A stretch of DNA of 64,000 nucleotides from assembly GCA_945910005.1 (NCBI GenBank), contig OX246746.1, positions 27,737,075-27,801,074 on the forward strand, given 5' to 3'. A model generated the notes under the pieces. The model ran no database searches, had not been told where the DNA came from, and was given only the letters and a program-made list of their open reading frames with translations. Shown here piece after piece: positions 35,861-45,922 of this stretch. The position numbers and the translations under genes were made by a program. This DNA is from Isoperla grammatica. Lineage: Eukaryota; Arthropoda; Insecta; Plecoptera; Perlodidae. Positions within the stretch are counted from its first letter, which is position 1, and each line of letters starts with the position of its first letter.

Positions 35861-36105
35861 CAGTAATAACCAGCAGCTGTGAAAATGTAAAAAATAAAGA
35901 AAATTCAAATATTTGATCTCGATGTGACTGATTTTGTCCCATTTTTTTTTTAATGTTGGCATGTCGGGGGGAGGGGGCAGTAAATTTTTTTTGTGACATC
36001 ATTAAAGGAGGGGGGTTGTCAGACTTGTTGTGACTAACTTTGACAAGGAGGGAGGGGGGGTCTAATTTGGTCAAAAATTGTGTGACATCATTTATGGACG
36101 GCCCC
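35609..36105. mobile_element. MITE with GGGGCCGTCC termini
   Basis: The left end is GGGGCCGTCCAAAAATGATG and the right end reads CATCATTTATGGACGGCCCC, an inverted repeat of about 26 bp with one or two mismatches. The interior repeats GTGACATCAT and G-rich tracts in both orientations. The flanking TTT on both sides may be a short duplication but is too simple to be sure. Confidence 0.75.
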
Positions 36106-37163
36106 TTTGAAATATCAACATAGCTAGGAAATCAACCCGAAAAAGCAGATTTAAGACTCTACAGGACGGTATTTTTAACGCTAACGTAGGCACTTTGTTG
36201 CTAGTGTTTCCTGAGGCCGTTTGGAAACAGATGAGTGTGTAACTTTGCACACATATTTAGAAAGGTCTTATGAATGACTAGATACGTCATCTTCTTCACA
36301 ATCAATATAGTTTTAATTTTAAAAAAATAAGAACTTGAGTCTTTTTGTCCGTTTTGTTCTTACTTTGTCTTAATGTTCTGGGTCTTTCTTAATGAATATT
36401 GGAAAATGCACGAGCTGTGTCATTCGGCCAACTATTGACTAGCCGTAGTTAAATTTTCGAAACTGTATGTTGCACGGTGTTGACAAAAAACACAATTTCC
36501 CGAATCAAGTACACGCATTGCTCTTCGTTTGCAATTCTTACTTTTCTCTGGCCCAGGTGAATGTCTAGCTTGTCGGCGCTACCTGTCACTCGACAAGACT
36601 CCCAACAGTTGCCACGAACCGGTTTGAGCGGACAGAAGGGGATGAATGAGACCATCTCATCAACCACAACATCAGTGCGAAACGCCTACATCCAATCCAT
36701 TAGCCCTGTTCTTTATTTGTAAATAAACGATACTGACGATATAGTAAAATCAAGAATGACTGACCGTAAAGTGACAGATTTGTGCCCGATCCTAGAGAGT
36801 ATGGGTTTAGCGTTGATATTTTTTAATTTATTATAATTATTTATTATTAATTTCATAATTGGTATTCAAACTAATAATAGTAACAGTAATAGTAGCAGTA
36901 ATAATAACATGTAATTTGTTTTATTCAATTAACACTAAATACATGTACAAAACTTTAAACAATATCCATAAAGCTTTGTGTAAGACATGTCAGAGTACAA
37001 CGAATTGGGGGGGGGGGGGGGGGGGGCTTTTTTCATAGCAGAGTGCAATATAATGTTAATAACTAATGATATAATTTCCGTGAGTACCCCCGCTGAATGG
37101 TGTACAGGTCAAATAACTTTCCTTGAGCCCTTTTTTGACTATCTAGGTACATTAGGGCTAGTG

Positions 37164-37864
37164 CAGTGGTTCCCAACCGGGGTGCCGCGAACCTCTGCTA
37201 GGGGTGCCGCGAAATTTTCGTTGAAATTGAAAACAATAAAATTATGAGTTTCTGAATATTTTGAAAATAAAACAAAATATTTATATTTTAACAGTATACC
37301 TACAAACGAAAACATATTTTAATTTAATAGTCGTCTGACCACAATAGAATTTTCACTGAAACATATATATTACATCACAACATTTTCTACAGCAGATACA
37401 CTCTCACCTTCGAACCCCCTCGACCACGAATAACAGTTCAGAAACAATTCAGAAAACAGGATTAAATTTCTACGGTAGATGTATCTGTTTGAGTTAGGCG
37501 ATTCAGCATTAACGAATATTAAATTAAAGAAAAAAGTAAGACTTCTATAAGTTGAAGAGGAAATGATAGTATCTTTGTCCACTAACCGGCCACAAATCAA
37601 AGATATTTGCTAACCGTCAAAGCTAGATTTCTCATTGTATGTACGTATATCCAACTATAAGTAAGTGGTGTGGTGCCTACAGTAATTAAATCATTGAATC
37701 AAATTCGCAAAATGAAGATTTTTTCCAATTCTCGTAATTATACTTGAAAAATTATTGTGCTTTAGCGTGGGCGTCAATGATTGTGAGTGGGGGGGGGGGG
37801 GGGGGGCGTCTCTACTGAATGTAGGCTTGGGGTGCCTTGAGTCAAAAATGGTTGGGAACCACTG
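37164..37864. mobile_element. hAT element, 8-bp duplication GG(C/T)TAGTG
   Basis: The ends CAGTGGTTCCCAACC and GGTTGGGAACCACTG are perfect inverted repeats of the classic hAT type. Flanks GGCTAGTG (37156-37163) and GGTTAGTG (37865-37872) differ once. GGGTGCCGCGAA is tandemly present near the left end. An 18-nt G run lies at 37789-37806. The right duplication directly abuts the LTR starting at 37873. Confidence 0.9.
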
Positions 37865-37872
37865 GGTTAGTG

Positions 37873-38164
37873 TGCAATGACTTGCATTGCATGGCTATGT
37901 GGTTAGGTGGGAGGTAGGAGGGGCCTACCCGTTGGCCTACCCCCTATACCTATATAAGCAGGGGCGGCTTGCCCGCTCGTCAGAGCTTAGACGGTCAGGG
38001 TAGATTGAAGACGAACCGAGTGAGGCCAGTCTTGGTTACATGTTGTAGCGTGGCACGTGTATTTAACTAAGCTTTCGTGACAATAAACCATAGTCTGTAT
38101 TTATATACATCTGTTAGTCATACTTTCATCCTAGTTTATCCCCACATACTTGTTTCCCGTTACA
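37873..38164 (+). repeat. 5' LTR of the tRNA-Pro-primed element
   Basis: It is 292 bp, with a TATA box (TATATAAG, 37951-37958) and a polyadenylation signal (AATAAA, 38092-38097) in the usual order. It matches the LTR at 41573 except for an extra TA. Confidence 0.9.
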
Positions 38165-38167
38165 AAT

Positions 38168-38185
38168 TGGGGGCTCGTCCGGGAT
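38168..38185 (+). other. primer-binding site, tRNA-Pro type
   Basis: TGGGGGCTCGTCCGGGAT starts 3 bp after the 5' LTR. This is the well-known primer-binding sequence complementary to the 3' end of tRNA-Pro. It fixes the plus-strand orientation of the element. Confidence 0.85.
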
Positions 38186-38372
38186 TTTGTTAGTGGGACA
38201 GTAGCGGTTGCAACTACGGTGGGGACGCGTTAAAAAATCAAAAACAGAAATGGCAGTAACTAAGGTATCAATTATACTAGTGGGTGCCTATGGGCGTAGA
38301 TTTACAGGCCGCGGAAAACGGGGGAGCTAACAACCAAGTTGAAGGACTTCTGATCGTTAGGTTTCGGTGCGC

Positions 38373-38594
38373 CTATAAGTTTTTCGTTTCAGTCTCGTTC
38401 CGTGTTTGTTGTTGTCTCCGGTCAGGACAGTTGCGAGAAAAGTGAAACCTACTTCCGCAATTCCAACAATCCCGGTTAGTGTTGTTGGGGGTTGGTGAGT
38501 GGTTGTCTGCTGATGACGTGTTCTGATAAAGCTGGGCGCCACGCAGGTACATGACTGAACGTGAATGGGTCCAGCGCAGCGAAACCTCGGTCAA
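38373..38594 (-). pseudogene. inverted gag nucleocapsid fragment
   Basis: On the minus strand a frame contains RDCWNCGSRFHFSRNCPDRR, a CCHC zinc knuckle of the form C-x2-C-x4-H-x4-C followed by basic residues. This is typical of a Gag nucleocapsid. The element's LTR and primer site are on the plus strand, so this piece is in reverse orientation. It starts next to the 71-bp array, which may have been involved in the inversion. Confidence 0.75.
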
Positions 38595-38629
38595 ATCCCT
38601 TAAACTCAGTCACACACACACACATATGT

Positions 38630-40110
38630 TCCCGATCAAAGAACGCGTGCGCAGCCTCCGGGTTTGCGCCGAGCTTTGACGGGGACACATACACACATGT
38701 TCCCGATCAAAGAACGCGTGCGCAGCCTCCGGGTTTGCGCCGAGCTTTGACGGGGACTCATACACACCTGTTCCCGATCAAAGAACGCGTGCGCAGCCTC
38801 CGGGTTTGCGCCGAGCTTTGACGGGGACTCATACACACATGTTCTCGATCAAAGAACACGTGCGCAGCCTCCGGGTTTGCGCCGAGCTTTGACGGGGACA
38901 CATACACACATGTTCCCGATCAAAGAACGCGTGCGCAGCCTCCGGGTTTGCGCCGAGCTTTGACGGGGACTCATACACACATGTTCTCGATCAAAGAACA
39001 CGTGCGCAGCCTCCGGGTTTGCGCCGAGCTTTGACGGGGACTCATACACACATGTTCTCGATCAAAGAACGCGTGCGCAGCCTCCGGGTTTGCGCCGAGC
39101 TTTGACGGGGATACATACACACATGTTCTCGATCAAAGAACGCGTGCGCAGCCTCCGGGTTTGCGCCGAGCTTTGACGGGGATACATACACACATGTTCT
39201 CGATCAAAGAACGCGTGCGCAGCCTCCGGGTTTGCGCCGAGCTTTGACGGGGCCTCATACACACATGTTCTCGATCAAAGAACGCGTGCGCAGCCTCCGG
39301 GTTTGCGCCGAGCTTTGACGGGGACTCATACACGCATGTTCTCGATCAAAGAACGCGTGCGCAGCCTCCGGGTTTGCGCCGAGCTTTGACGGGGACACAT
39401 AAACACATGTTCTCGATCAAAGAACGCGTGCGCAGCCTCCGGGTTTGCGCCGAGCTTTGACGGGGATACATACACACATGTTCTCGATCAAAGAACGCGT
39501 GCGCAGCCTCCGGGTTTGCGCCGAGCTTTGACGGGGACTCATACACACATGTTCTCGATCAAAGAACGCGTGCGCAGCCTCCGGGTTTGCGCCGAGCTTT
39601 GACGGGGATACATACACACATGTTCTTGATCAAAGAACGCGTGCGCAGCCTCCGGGTTTGCGCCGAGCTTTGACGGGGCCTCATACACACATGTTCTCGA
39701 TCAAAGAACGCGTGCGCAGCCTCCGGGTTTGCGCCGAGCTTTGACGGGGACTCATACACGCATGTTCTCGATCAAAGAACGCGTGCGCAGCCTCCGGGTT
39801 TGCGCCGAGCTTTGACGGGGACACATACACACATGTTCTCGATCAAAGAACGCGTGCGCAGCCTCCGGGTTTGCGCCGAGCTTTGACGGGGACTCATACA
39901 CGCATGTTCTCGATCAAAGAACGCGTGCGCAGCCTCCGGGTTTGCGCCGAGCTTTGACGGGGACACATACACACATGTTCTCGATCAAAGAACGCGTGCG
40001 CAGCCTCCGGGTTTGCGCCGAGCTTTGACGGGGACACATACACACATGTTCTCGATCAAAGAACGCGTGCGCAGCCTCCGGGTTTGCGCCGAGCTTTGAC
40101 GGGGACTCAA
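38630..40110. repeat. 71-bp tandem array, 21 copies
   Basis: The unit is marked by CGATCAAAGAACGCGTGCGC then AGCCTCCGGGTTTGCGCCGA. It recurs every 71 bp from about 38632 to 40053 with near identity. Variation sits mainly in a short linker (ACTCATACACACATG, ACACATACACACATG, ATACATACACACATG, CCTCATACACACATG). The linker types recur in patterns, suggesting multi-unit duplication. Open frames across the array are a by-product of the period and are not genes. Confidence 0.97.
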
Positions 40111-40157
40111 ACCATCCTATCATCACTTTCCCTTCCAACCTTTCCCTTAGTACTGTT

Positions 40158-40570
40158 TTGCCGACTGGAGGTCGACAGAAAACAATGAAGAAGGTGGACG
40201 CTACTTTGCGCGAGGCTGTGGTTGTTCGGGGGCTGAGAAGTGGTGCAAAGAATAGCCCGTTCACTGGGGTGGCGTTATTCGAGAAAATGTTGCCGACCTT
40301 GCTGGGTACCGGTTCATCGATCAGCCTGGTGGGAAGTGACGTCATCGACCAGATACAGCGGGCGGGGTGTAGAGTGCACGAGGATGCGCCGGACATCCAA
40401 CTCGCCACGGGGACAGCTCGTTGCGCTGGAGTGTGCTGATCCACGTTTCGTGGCAAGGGGGTTTGAAGAACCAATAGTTGCACATTCTTTCTGGGCTGTG
40501 TAAGCTCGTTATCGTAGGCAGAGATTTCCTCGAACAGTCGAATATGTCCATTCATATATCGGAAAGAGGG
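40158..40570 (+). pseudogene. retroelement aspartic protease remnant lacking the catalytic Asp
   Basis: A plus-strand frame at about 40237-40430 reads LLGTGSSISLVGSDVIDQIQ then APDIQLATGT, which fits a retropepsin with the D-T-G triad changed to G-T-G. After a frameshift, LVIVGRDFLEQSNMSIHI continues near 40500-40560 and fits the C-terminal flap region of such proteases. It lies on the other strand from the gag fragment at 38373. It cannot be active as read. Confidence 0.65.
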
Positions 40571-41572
40571 TAGACAATTAGCACGGTGCCTGGGGCTGTT
40601 GTTCCGTTCAAGACAGTGAGCTGTGTGTCATGTTACCACCTGGGGAGTGCGACAAACATCGCAGACAAAAAATTGTTGTGCGAGACCGTAACGTGCCCTC
40701 AGGACATTCAAAACCAGCCGATATCAACCCTCGAGAGTGCAGTTACCACGAAGCCCAGTTTCTCCGACCTGATGAGTCACGACATCCGGTGTACTCTACG
40801 ATCGGACAGGACTGTGACAACCGCGACCGCGAACCCGGTCCACGTACACCAGAAGTAGGGGCGACGCCGGGCCCGGGAGAGGGGACGTCAAGCCATGCTG
40901 ACAACTTGAGCGGGGTTCGAAGCCCGACGACACCCGCACCCAAGATGACTGGTGAAACATTGACTTGGGCGCCGACTTCGAGTGCCTGGCATCTGGAGTC
41001 AAGACGGTAGCGATAACGAGTGACCGCCGCAGATCGGTTTCTTTCTTGTTGTATATTAACAAGTGTTTATTTTTTGTGTATTAACGTGTGTTTATTTTTA
41101 TCTAACGTAAAACTTTTTAGGGATTATATAATATTTTTTTTGCGCGTGTGTTCGTTCATATAGCTTCTGTGAACTTCCAACGGTTATGGAGTGCTTTCGT
41201 GCACGCTTTCATTTTATCTTATAATTCATTTTTTCATTTATTTGTATTGTATTTGTTTTATCATACGACGGCTTGTTTCATTTAAGACACGACGCAAGAC
41301 GCTGGACATTTACGATGAACTATCTTGTGCATCTGGTCTTTTGTGTATTGGTTTTATGATGTTATTGTGTTGAGTGCATACCATGTGTTAGGTGTAACTT
41401 ATGTATTGCTTATGTACCTTATGTGTAGCTTATGTGGCATGTGTAGCTCATGTCTTGTTTGATTTGTAATCTGTGTAGTTCTTTCCATTATTTTCAGTGT
41501 CTAGATGTGTAACTTTTAATTCTTTGTTTTTTATTTAAGTTTATGATTTCACTTTTTTCAGGGGGGGAGTAT

Positions 41573-41862
41573 TGCAATGACTTGCATTGCATGGCTATGT
41601 GGTTAGGTGGGAGGTAGGAGGGGCCTACCCGTTGGCCTACCCCCTACCTATATAAGCAGGGGCGGCTTGCCCGCTCGTCAGAGCTTAGACGGTCAGGGTA
41701 GATTGAAGACGAACCGAGTGAGGCCAGTCTTGGTTACATGTTGTAGCGTGGCACGTGTATTTAACTAAGCTTTCGTGACAATAAACCATAGTCTGTATTT
41801 ATATACATCTGTTAGTCATACTTTCATCCTAGTTTATCCCCACATACTTGTTTCCCGTTACA
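41573..41862 (+). repeat. 3' LTR of the tRNA-Pro-primed element
   Basis: It is 290 bp, preceded by the polypurine stretch CAGGGGGGGAGTAT. It is identical to the 5' LTR apart from a 2-bp deletion near its TATA box, by eye. Confidence 0.9.
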
Positions 41863-42802
41863 AATGCTATGTGACAATTGGCAACCAACAACGATTCTGT
41901 AGCATTATTCTGCGTTTATAGATTACTGGTAAAAAGATTTGTTTTAATAATATGACTTTTTTCACCGTAAATACTTGTCACTATAGTCACATACATGCGC
42001 GACAGTAAAAAAATTAAAACAAAAAGATGAAAATTATTATGTACAATAAGCTACAACTGCTGGAAATTGCAGAACTAATACCTTCCAACATAAGTGGAAA
42101 TTTTAAACACTAATTAGGAAAAAGAAAATAGTGTTATATATGGTTCATAAGAATCAAAGGTTCAACAAAGCTAAAACAAATTTTCTCACGTTTATTATTT
42201 ATAGTTGTAGATAAATTTATGGGACCGTAAAATGGTAAATTGATTTGGATTGTTGAGGAAGAATATCAGAGGGGTGTTACTAACCTGACCAATAGTCAGC
42301 CTAGCAGAGCGTTTGTAAAATATGAATATTAGCTTCGAATACATTGTATTCTTATTATTGCTAATTAATATCGGTTATATCGGGGATCTTTACACCCTCC
42401 TCGTCGTCACCATCTTTTATTGCCGATACATTAAATACTCCCGATGCAGACTGGATGCTAACGTTCATTACATTCAAATCACAAACCTCGATGTCATTTA
42501 CTGCATAATTGCTGTTGGAAACTTCAAACAACCCAGAGGCAGAGGGTTTTCTTTGTTTATCTAAAGACGAACTAAAAAACAAAAAACAAAACAAAAACAG
42601 TGATCGTGTTTGCGAAAATGTTTATTCATTTAACAATGATTTTAAATTATTTTGCCACATAAGCCGGCATTGTTTTCCTACTCACAAATTATCCGAAGCC
42701 CCAACAGCGGTTTCTTTGAATTCAGTGGAGGTGAAATAAGTCCCTATAGTGTTACTTTAGTTTTCCTAAAAAAAATATAACCACGATGCGATTGTTTGTA
42801 TA
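41863..42802. other. AT-rich stretch, nothing recognised
   Basis: Short overlapping frames at 42322-42739 on both strands have no family resemblance. No repeat partner is visible in the window. Confidence 0.4.
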
Positions 42803-43319
42803 CAGTGGCGTAGCTAGAAAACCACGCCTCCGGGCAATAGAACCTGGTGGGCCCCTATCATAGACTCGTAAACGTAATTTTGTATTGTGTTCGGGATTAT
42901 GTTCATGATCATTATTTAAAGGCGTATCTCAAATCTCTATATTTTTAAACTAGTCGACTAGTCTTTTCAAGTCAACAATTGTTGTAAATATTGTCACTAA
43001 TTGTTGCGTTAGTCTTCTAGCTAGTTGCCAAGGTCCGTAAATCCCCTGGCGGGGGCTCGTCGAACTCCCACCAGAGATTGACGGACCTTGGCTAGTTGCC
43101 TAGTGCCAAAATTGGGATTTATACTTTAGAATTGTTTTTTACCTGAAAAGTCACCGTCAATTATTAATTTAATAAATTTTCATAGGAATGTTGTATGAGT
43201 TTATTGAAGCTTATAAAAAATGATACGTTTCCAACTCAGGGCAGTCTAGAAACCGGGCCTCTCTAGACCACGGGTCCCCGGGTTTCGCCTGGGCGGCCCG
43301 GGCTATACCTACACCACTG
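42803..43319. mobile_element. hAT element, 8-bp duplication (A/T)TTGTATA
   Basis: The left end CAGTGGCGTAGCTAG and the right end CTATACCTACACCACTG form imperfect inverted repeats starting CAGTG. Flanks are TTTGTATA (42795-42802) and ATTGTATA (43320-43327). The subterminal CCGGGC / GGGCCC segments are also inverted. A 64-bp nested insertion is listed separately. Confidence 0.82.
43028..43091. mobile_element. 64-bp micro-MITE nested in a hAT element
   Basis: It begins CCAAGGTCCGTAAATC and ends GATTGACGGACCTTGG, a 16-bp inverted repeat with one mismatch. CTAGTTG stands on both sides (43021-43027 and 43092-43098). The whole unit can fold into a single hairpin. Confidence 0.7.
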
Positions 43320-43327
43320 ATTGTATA

Positions 43328-44610
43328 AGCTTATTTCACCGTTATTACGTAAATCACATTTAGGACCCCCGTACAATTAGCGTTACGTTCTGTAGCAGTT
43401 AATTAATTTCATTGTTTGTTACTTCTTCTACTTTATTATTAAATTTGTTAAAAACGTTGCTTTCATTACGAATGTAACTCGTTCCTTATTGTTTTATTGC
43501 AAATTGCTCACAAATTAGCATGGAGTGTATGCAACATGTAGTTGGTTGCATTGATTCACTCATTTGTATATAGACTAGAAATACAAATTCAAAAATAATA
43601 AGTTATGATGATCACTAGAATGTAATTAATCAAAAATTAATAATAACCGTACATTCGCGTTATACAATAGATGAAAATTGCAGGTTGTTCCCTTCCTCCG
43701 TTTTCTTTTCTTTCTTGGCGCACTCAAATGATGATACTGTCTCCACTCTCCACGTATATTATTGTAACAGGTGTTGTAACCCTCAAATCTTTCGTCCGAT
43801 CAGGCCTTCTGTTGACACAGTCCAAAGGCAGGGGGTTTTGGTGTTGTTTAATATTGGCCGCAAAGGGTTTCTGGCGAAAAGCGAACATTATGAGCCACTA
43901 ATTCAATTTGGGTCAGGAACCCCGCAGGTATAGCTCGAATCTCGACAAATTTACCTGGCTGGACGAAATACGCAGGGATTCGGAACTTTCAAGGTCACTT
44001 AGCTTCCTGTAGAGTCTTCCTGAGTACAGCACTGTACTAGTATGTGAGCACATCAATGTATGATTCATAATGCCCCGAGTAGATATCTGGTCAGTGAGCT
44101 CAGTAAGTGTTGAAACGTCTAAGGCCACAGGTAAATGCAAACTACCGTGGATGTTCATGGTAGGCCACAAGTAAATACATGTGGTAAGTTAGAAGTGAGA
44201 GATGAACAGGAACAGTTGAACACAATCAATCCCATGTGTGTACGGTGACAGATGGTGTGTTTAAATTTCGCTTTTGCACGTCTCTGCCGCTGCAGGCGCT
44301 GTATGTAGCAACGCACGGTGTCTATATGGTCTAGGTCCCCAATAGGCAATAATAGGCCTAGATTATTTATACAGTAGGCCTAGGCGTCGGCCGGCCTGAA
44401 TGAGCATTTTAAAGTCACCGTACAACAACCAGGCCTATGTAGGCTAATGTTTTAGCCTACATTTGTTTTAGGCTAATGCTTTCGTCATCAATCAATGACG
44501 TGTTTACGGTCTCGGCCAACCCGAGCAGGTATTTGAATAAGCCACGGCCGCTGGTTGGCTGCGGCTCACCCACCCGTGACGGAAGCATTACCGAAGTTGT
44601 ACGACGATTA
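43328..44610. other. intergenic stretch, nothing recognised
   Basis: No terminal repeats or recognisable protein segments were found. Short frames at 43671-43933 and 43913-44349 lack family features. Confidence 0.4.
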
Positions 44611-44875
<265 letters not shown>

Positions 44876-45612
44876 AATGTCTATCCTATTCAGTTATAAA
44901 AACTGATTTCCAAAGGAGGACCTTAAATAAAACTAAGCTATGCAAACAATTAATAGTAATGAATTTCATAAATAACAATAACAACAAAAACAAAACAAAC
45001 TACTGAACTATATAAAATATAATCAAGAACAAGAAAAAATAATAATAACAGAACGGTCTGTATAGTGCGCTTACCTGTACTATTGACTGAGCGTAAAAAT
45101 ATGTAGGCCTACATGGTTTACAATAGCTTTGGCCATGTATGTATAGCCAGTAGCGGATTTAACGGTCTGCCCGGTCAGCGGATGCTGACCGGGCCCCGGC
45201 CAATCCGGGCCCCCCGCTCCTTATAGCGATCCACTCAAAAACACACGAGCTGAGATCCATTCACCATAGGCATTGTCGAAACCCATTATAGCAAATACGA
45301 CGAATAAAATTATATTTCAAAAACAATGTTTCAAAAAGAATGATTCTGTTTATAGGGCTCAATAAAGCCTTCGCCTGGTCACCCACGTGTTTGACGGTAC
45401 ACAGCAGCGGAAACAACCCCACAATTTAACGATAGAACTTTAATCCTGCCGCTTTACTTTGAGTCACGTTCCAACTCTTTAAAAAATAAATTTATAGAAA
45501 AACCTGGAAATATTCGGCAAATATGAGGGTTGATATTTACAACCCAAGAACTGTCTGTATGTCTTTTAAATGACAATTACTTACTTTGAAACACCCAACC
45601 TCTCCTCAGTAT

Positions 45613-45841
45613 TGTTGTGTATTAGTAAAGAATAGCACACATTATTATAGGAATTCAATAATAATACTTTATTGTATCGTAGTGAGTAGAACGCTACAGC
45701 AGAACACTGATCACACTCGACATGATGGAAGTACAACATTCCGGAACAACTACACGCCCCCTCTCCTTGCTTGTGACGCGTTCTCATGCAGTCATGTATT
45801 CATCCGCCGCGCGAAAATTCAAATACAGGTCGGACACAACA
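45613..45841 (-). repeat. 3' LTR of the Gypsy element
   Basis: It is 229 bp. On the minus strand it starts TGTTGTGTCCGACC and ends ACACAACA, with AATAAA at plus 45668-45673. It is identical to the 5' LTR except for a missing 7 bp (GCACACG-type) near plus 45753. Confidence 0.93.
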
Positions 45842-45922
45842 TCTCCCCCTTTAAGTAAACAACATCATCGTAAAGAAAAAAGTTACAAGTAAAAATATAT
45901 ACAGTAAGAAATAAGAATTTCA

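Larger units (their letters stand above)
33094..37163. other. intergenic stretch of dispersed and simple repeats
   Basis: Apart from the entries at 33832, 34735, 35140 and 35402 no gene was recognised. A hairpin-forming pair, TCCTAGCGGCGG and CCGCTAGGGGA, lies at about 33455-33520. Short open frames at 34341-34598 and 36449-36667 have no family signal. A 20-nt G run lies at 37007-37026. Confidence 0.45.
37873..41862 (+). mobile_element. non-autonomous LTR retroelement with internal 71-bp satellite
   Basis: Two LTRs (37873-38164 and 41573-41862) bound about 3.4 kb of interior. The LTRs start TGCAATGACTTGC and end CCCGTTACA, and they differ by a 2-bp indel with no substitutions noticed, so insertion is recent. 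The interior holds a tRNA-Pro-type primer-binding site, an inverted gag remnant, 21 copies of a 71-bp repeat, a decayed protease segment and a G-rich polypurine tract just before the 3' LTR. No reverse transcriptase or integrase is present. No clear target duplication was found; the left flank is the duplication of a hAT element. Confidence 0.88.

Noticed and set aside
36449..36667. A 72-residue minus-strand frame
   Set aside because: It has no motif, no splice context and no copy elsewhere; chance is the simplest explanation.
38561..40110. Many 66-residue open frames across the 71-bp array, on the minus strand
   Set aside because: The 71-bp period is not a multiple of 3, so the same three peptides recur every three units. 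They are a by-product of the repeat.
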